From Helicoverpa zea (Eukaryota > Arthropoda > Insecta > Lepidoptera > Noctuidae), in the NCBI RefSeq assembly GCF_022581195.2, contig NC_061479.1:2418001-2482000 (forward strand): a DNA stretch of 64,000 nucleotides, written 5' to 3'. The notes beneath the pieces were generated by a model. That model did no database searches. It was not told the origin of the DNA and saw nothing but the letters and a program-made list of their open reading frames with translations. Position numbers and translations under genes: made by a program. Shown in pieces: positions 60,001 to 64,000 of this stretch. Positions within the stretch are counted from its first letter, which is position 1. Each line of letters opens with the position of its first letter.

Positions 60001-63000
60001 CCTTCATTTGTTCCACAACCTCTATGTAGTCTAACTCCGCTAGATATTCGTCGCCTTCGTTTAAACCGTCCTGGGAATAAATAAATATATATATATATGT
60101 AAATAGTAATATAATAAAACTGAAGAGGATTATCCGGAAATACTATGCGATTTCAAAAAAACATTTCAGTGTCAGATAGCCCTTTATTGAGGCTACCTAT
60201 TATACAGGTGCGGAGCGTAGTTCACACTAGAAAAAGGCACAACTTGAGAAGCTATGAAAATATTAAATGGTGATAAAAATTAAAGTACTAACGAAATAAT
60301 TTTGTACGCACAGTGGAATTTTATTAAAATAACCAAAATATTTTCTTTTTCACTTTTTCTTATGACAAGGGAGTAAACTTATAAACAATATATCAAAGAT
60401 TGATCAATCAATTATTCAATTTATACCATCATCCTCCGAGCCTTTTCCCAACTATGTTGGGGTCGGCTTCCAGTCTAACCGGATTCAGCTGAGTACCAGT
60501 GCTTTACAAGAAGCGACTGCCTATCTGACCTCCTCAACCCAGTTACCCAGGCAACCCGATACCCCTTGATTAGACTGGTGTCAGACTTACTGGCGTCTGA
60601 CTACCCGTAACGACTGCCAAGGATGTTCAATGACAGCCGGGACCTACAGTTTAACGTGCCATCCGAAACACAGTCATTTGGTGTCATTCAATTTATACCA
60701 AAAGTAATAATTTCAAATGTGGCTTAGTATAGGAACGACAAAGAGACAGAAACACTACTGCAATAAAAATTACCTTTTAATAGCAATTTAACGAACAAAA
60801 TTAACCATACAACACACCTTAGGGTATTACTTTATTTAATATCTTGATGGATAAGCTAACCGGCCAGGGGTCCGATTCTCCTAAGTTAATAATGTCAAAA
60901 TTGAATAGAAATCGAATCGCAATATGATCGCAATTGTAGTTTTAACCATATCGGGCATTCTGCTACTAATATAAGACCGATCGTATTCCAACGACATTCG
61001 ATTGGTTTGCGATTGGTCTGCTGTTTTGGCGATTTTGGTATATGCGTTAGTTTGCTCTACAATTATATTGCAATCGTAAATCATTTGCAGACAAAATGAT
61101 TCATTATTGAATGACAGAAAAGGATTTCAAAGAAAAAATAGCGGAATGTTACATATGCTTCAATCGTAATCGAGTCGTGATTGGAACGCAGTGGAATGTG
61201 AATTAAAATTAAATTAATGTCGCTTAAGTAAAATCAGTAGAATCATAAATTAGGAGAATCGGGCCCCTGAATAGTACATTATATTTTTTAATCTTACATC
61301 ATTATATCATATCACATTTAATCATATCATACAATATCTTACCAAGTTAGCAGTAGCATCAGTGAGCAGATTTCCCGCGTAAACACATAGGAATGAACCT
61401 TTTGGCACGTCGTTCAACGCTCTGATGCCCCAACCACGGTTTAACGTCTTGAATACCTGTTAAACAATATACGAGTAAATAATAAACACCATATTGATTA
61501 AAACTGTAAAAATAGTTGTATGTTTGGTGAAATAAATAATAAAAGATTAATCAGGATTGTCATGCTTTTCCCAAATAACAAAAAATAAGTAAAAAAGTGA
61601 AACTGGCTCTTACCAAAGTCTTTTTTACTCACTGTTACTCAAAGTCAAAATGTTCTTTGAAAGTCTCTTAAATAAATCTTTTTATAAACTTACTTGTAAC
61701 TTCAACTGCAGAGGATGCTGGGCAACGCGATTTAGACAAGTGTTCTTGCATTTACACCTGCAGAAAAAAAAACAAAGAAAATTATTTAGCTATGTACCTA
61801 AATAAACACACACACACAATTCTGACTTATTTACTGGAGAAAGCTCATTAACAAAATCATCAATCATCACTTTGGGATAAATAAACGAAGTATTTTGTAT
61901 GAGAATTAAACATTTGTGTCAAAAGGTATAAATGGCGAACTTTTCATGTAAGGACATTCCCTTTCTAGAGGTATGTGAGAAGAGTCATGTGCCCTTATGG
62001 GACAAAAAAAAGCTGATGATGATAATGAAAGAAAGAAAGAAAATACATTTATTCAAGCGTGTGATGTGACAAATGGCCTTAAAAAAAATTGACATAAAAA
62101 AAAAACGAATTACAATAAAAGACACAACACGAAAAGAAGGTACATAACGGGTTATATGATTCACACCCACGTGAAACGGCCCTCCCTCAGCATAATGTTG
62201 ACTATACGGGACAAAAGCTTCAGCGCTGAAATATTATTATTTTCGACTTCAAAAATCATCAAATGCATCCCGCTATGGGTTACGCGCGGTGAGGGAGTGT
62301 CAGACTCTTACTGACTAAAAACCGTCGTGTTCCGTCATAGGCCTTTTGTGTACCAGGGCCGCGGTATCTCTTTCGAACAACCCGCAGCCCCGGCAGGCCT
62401 TGGCCCTGCTGGGCCCCGCTGGGGTTGCTGACATCTCTTTGACTCACGCGTGGAAACACGCGCGCCGCCGACACGGGTCTGTTGTTCTTACCTAGAATTA
62501 CACTCATAGATGCCGGAAGGCAGCGGCTCGGGCAGGCGCTTGTACACGTAGCCCACGTTGGGGCCTTCCAGCCCGATGGTGCGAGCGCCCTCTAGCGTCA
62601 TCTTCCAACATGCGCATTTCGATTTATCCTAGAATGTAGGTAAATTAGTGCTTTGGTGATATTTTTTATTTATTTCAGGCAACTAGGGTCCATAATAAAT
62701 TCGAACACACATATACACATTATACACACAATAAGTACTACATATACTTTCTTATTGAGAAATATGTATATTGAGAAATAAGAAATTCTGCAAGTCTGAA
62801 AGTGCTTTCAGAAAATTGCAAGAAAATGTAAACAATAGTTTAAAGGATGAGCTACACAATTAGAAATAGAAACAGATATAAAGAAAAAAATAAATTCCAA
62901 AAAAACTGTTAATCATGTCCATTCTTAGACTTCCTTTCTCAAAATGTAAAACGAGACCCTAGTTTGTTTTAACTGTTTACGATGTATCTTCATTATTCTT

Positions 63001-63761
63001 CATGTTCAAATTTTAAAGTGATAATTTTTAACAAAAACGGACGGTTATGTTGTCGGTGAAAATGGTCTGCCTATTACCTGGCTACCTCTCAAAAACCATT
63101 GCGTCTAGACTGTATTTTTTTTCACATATAAATTAAATAGAAAAAAAATTGGTTGTTTGTAAAGTAGGTTTACGATCGAGATGTTTACGTGATAACGTCT
63201 TATTGGTGATATAAGTTTTTGGGAACTAAGGAATTAATGAAGATAACAATTTTTTCAAATTTTAAATTACATCTATCGATTTATTCACACTTTTGATGAT
63301 AAATTTCGGGTGTAAAAATCTCCATTCGTTTGTATGCCGCTAGAGTGAGAGAGACGAAAGATCGGTCCACTCACTCGAACGCTATGCCAGCCTCCGCTCG
63401 TGAGAATTCCGCGTGACAAGTTTCACGGAATGACTGGCAGCGCTCGAGATGAGACGGGAGATCGGTCCGTCTCTCTCTCGTTATACCTGCGATCGCGCTC
63501 GTGAGGTTTTGGTGTGACACAAGTTTCTGAACATGTCACCCGACTAAAACGATTTTAAAGACGTTATCACGTCAAAATACACAAAACCCTCACCTGACAA
63601 TCATCGACACAGTCACAGCCGCAGAGAAACTCGGGGTCCAAGTTGAGCGGCACCCCGGCGGTGGGAGTCCGCTCGGTGTTGTAGGAGCAGAACTCCGGCA
63701 GCGAGTCGTCGTAGTAGTTCACGCACGGCACCGGCACGTTCTCTTTGCCGTGCGATAAGTC
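56817..63761 (-). CDS. egg: SETDB1 / eggless histone H3K9 methyltransferase, C-terminal part (10 exons; 5' end outside window)
   Basis: Minus-strand exons in order: 63594-63761, 62492-62628, 61694-61757, 61343-61456, 59954-60070, 59245-59378, 58639-58805, 58258-58324, 57473-57557 and 56817-57023. All phases agree, giving 419 residues and a stop. SETDB1 trimethylates histone H3 Lys9 in the nucleus and silences transposons and genes. The order is pre-SET (CGCDC, DDC, KSKCAC, GIYECN, CKCKNTC), SET-N (FKTLNRGWGIRAL, VYAGNLL, EGDEYLAELDYIEVVEQMKE) and a long charged insertion (about 80 residues, Asp/Glu/Lys) that splits the domain as in all SETDB1. SET-C (FGKDEACYIMDAKVQGNIGR, YLN-HSCCPN, ELTWNYNYDVG) and post-SET (CHCGAPNCRGRLL) follow. 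The AdoMet-binding NHSCxPN and catalytic Tyr are present. The Tudor and MBD regions must lie to the right. Confidence 0.97.
57473..57557 (-). CDS. egg: SETDB1 exon (SET core)
   Basis: One base plus 28 codons from attctcag to gtgagt: SVRTLFGKDEACYIMDAKVQ and GNIGRYLN. It supplies the Asn of the NHSC motif, which is split across the intron. Confidence 0.95.
58258..58324 (-). CDS. egg: SETDB1 exon
   Basis: Two bases, 21 codons, two bases (REPSRFNVQAGMGASEFISK Y), between gttaacag and gtaagt. It links the charged insertion to the second half of the SET domain. Confidence 0.9.
58375..58615 (+). repeat. Interspersed repeat, 'gttgcccgggtaactggg' family, long copy
   Basis: A near-complete unit in a SETDB1 intron: ggcacattacattgataggt, ccttggcagtcgtaacgggt, agtcagtaagtctgacacca, ggttacccgggtaactgggt, tgcatccggttagactggaa, gttgggaaaaggctaggcag. 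It contains the 34-bp motif amplified at 51,086-51,735. Confidence 0.8.
58639..58805 (-). CDS. egg: SETDB1 exon (charged SET insertion)
   Basis: 55 codons with split codons at both ends. They read KRLRKRERNKKDKEKSETDE, then a near tandem KDSKDTKDSKDKDTK run and the acidic DEDCITISDDEE. The low-complexity Lys/Asp repeats lie in the disordered insertion that interrupts the SET fold. Confidence 0.92.
59245..59378 (-). CDS. egg: SETDB1 exon (acidic SET insertion)
   Basis: 44 codons plus two bases: an acidic KEGKDGDSDENETSSSDEED stretch and then DDFRPGHIGLGLTEF. Acceptor atgttacag, donor gtgagt. Confidence 0.92.
59600..59905 (+). mobile_element. Half hairpin MITE next to inverted SINE in SETDB1 intron
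   Basis: 59,600-59,700 matches the right half of the 10,186-10,397 element (gcgaacattttacacaaaaa, cgttttgtcatcggtcgggt, aagtgtcattctttgtttac). 59,716-59,905 is the tRNA-headed SINE body inverted (cagctgcgcaggacatatta, tgtgcactataat complement, tcgcgctat complement). A (TA) microsatellite at 59,899-59,923 follows. Confidence 0.65.
59954..60070 (-). CDS. egg: SETDB1 exon (SET-N end)
   Basis: 39 codons, phase 0 on both sides: EGDEYLAELDYIEVVEQMKE and GYEEDIPEADKKLDR. The EGDxYxxELxYIEVVEQxKEGYE block is strongly conserved in SETDB1. Confidence 0.94.
60424..60675 (-). repeat. Interspersed repeat, 'gttgcccgggtaactggg' family, inverted long copy
   Basis: The complement of the full unit in a SETDB1 intron, with catcctccgagccttttccc, cccaactatgttggggtcgg, acccagttacccaggcaacc, tcagacttactggcgtctga and catccgaaacacag at its far end. 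Confidence 0.8.
60865..61269 (-). mobile_element. CAGGGG-type MITE in SETDB1 intron
   Basis: A complete inverted copy: the left end caggggtccgattctcctaa and the right end aggagaatcgggcccctg, with landmarks tgttttggcgattttggta, gacaaaatgattcattattg and tagcggaatgttacatatgc. A short internal duplication (aattaaaattaaattaatg) lengthens it slightly. Confidence 0.8.
61343..61456 (-). CDS. egg: SETDB1 exon (SET-N)
   Basis: 38 codons, phase 0 at both ends: VFKTLNRGWGIRALNDVPKG and SFLCVYAGNLLTDATANL. GWGIR is the SET-N cofactor-binding start. Confidence 0.95.
61694..61757 (-). CDS. egg: SETDB1 exon (pre-SET end)
   Basis: One base plus 21 codons (CKCKNTCLNRVAQHPLQLKL Q), from tttctgcag to gtaagt. 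It holds the last zinc-binding cysteines of the pre-SET cluster. Confidence 0.94.
62281..62430 (-). repeat. 'gagtctgacactcc' LINE-tail repeat next to a SETDB1 exon
   Basis: On the plus strand: gtgagggagtgtcagactct, accgtcgtgttccgtcatag, tgtgtaccagggccgcggta and ggccctgctgggcccc, the complement of the repeat at 9827-9995. It ends about 60 bp from the exon donor at 62,491. The open minus frame here is repeat-derived. Confidence 0.6.
62492..62628 (-). CDS. egg: SETDB1 exon (pre-SET middle)
   Basis: 45 codons plus two bases: DKSKCACWKMTLEGARTIGL, YVYKRLPEPLPSGIYECNS. Matches the KSKCAC and PTGVYECN landmarks of the pre-SET zinc cluster. Confidence 0.95.
63165..63582. mobile_element. TIR element in SETDB1 intron ('acgtgataacgtctt')
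   Basis: The left end gatgtttacgtgataacgtc and the right end gacgttatcacgtcaaaata are inverted repeats. The interior has a purine-rich pair (agtgagagagacgaaagatc and gatcggtccgtctctctctc) that also pairs. The element is non-coding and about 400 bp; exact ends are uncertain. Confidence 0.6.
63594..63761 (-). CDS. egg: SETDB1 exon (pre-SET start, first exon in window)
   Basis: 56 codons, phase 0: DLSHGKENVPVPCVNYYDDS through DPEFLCGCDCVDDCQ, with the SYGKE/VPCVN and GCDC-x3-C motifs at the start of the pre-SET. The acceptor tgtgtag shows at least one more exon lies beyond the right edge. Confidence 0.95.
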
Positions 63762-64000
63762 CTACACACAGTATTATTTACTTAAAAAAAGAATATGAAA
63801 CTCAAAATCACGTCAAAATTTACAAAAAACAGCCCCCAAAAAGCCCACTTTGCTAATTTCTATGTGTTTTTTCTGACAAGAAGAAGTGAACATCCAACTT
63901 CCTAAAAGGAAGATCTCACATTATCATTATTATTTGATTTTAGTCATTTAAAAGGGAAAAATACAAAATACTTTTTATTTCAAAAATACAATTCGATTTA
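63762..64000. other. SETDB1 intron running off the window
   Basis: AT-rich intronic sequence upstream of the exon ending at 63,761; no exon is recognisable before the window edge. Confidence 0.6.

Noticed and set aside
1..64000. CRISPR array, phage defence system or bacterial operon
   Set aside because: The window is eukaryotic with spliced genes; the tandem repeats have no unique spacers.

Overview
The window is nuclear DNA from a moth or butterfly (Lepidoptera). Three conserved animal genes with GT-AG introns can be read exon by exon. They sit in AT-rich DNA packed with short interspersed repeats of kinds typical of lepidopteran genomes: tRNA-headed SINEs, TIR MITEs, and RTE and CR1/jockey-like LINE tails. 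No operon, phage or CRISPR structure is present. All exon structures were built by hand from reading frame, splice sites and phase; no transcript or database was consulted.

Layout. 1-30,118 is gene-poor, repeat-dominated DNA. It holds a 5'-truncated non-LTR reverse transcriptase (3352-4365), several MITEs (some nested), a 2.37-kb direct tandem duplication (14,016-18,758), a seven-copy 147-bp tandem array (21,254-22,250) and a hAT-type MITE with a clean 8-bp target duplication (26,460-26,764). 30,119-40,370 (+) is a complete six-exon CCDC51/MITOK homologue (mitochondrial potassium channel subunit). Its intron 2 carries an antisense retroelement ORF1 and a duplicated, decayed copy of exon 3. 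Its intron 4 holds a possible divergent pair of very small genes. 43,270-54,423 (+) is a complete eight-exon HMGXB4 homologue (HMG box, AT-hook, conserved C-terminal domain). Its 6.6-kb last intron contains a GC-rich 0.5-kb hairpin, a minisatellite that looks derived from a mobile repeat, and a frame-broken THAP zinc-finger exon behind a CRE site. 56,817 to beyond 63,761 (-) is the C-terminal 419 residues of SETDB1/eggless, with pre-SET, bifurcated SET and post-SET; its 5' part lies off the right edge.

Two chromatin genes (HMGXB4 and SETDB1) are convergent with about 2.4 kb between stop codons. SETDB1 is the H3K9 methyltransferase that silences transposons, and here it lies in transposon-dense DNA with a long hairpin in its probable 3' UTR. 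The most novel material is the possible micro-gene pair in the CCDC51 intron, the constant 147-bp array, the minisatellite seeded by a mobile repeat, and the ORF1-only retroelement.
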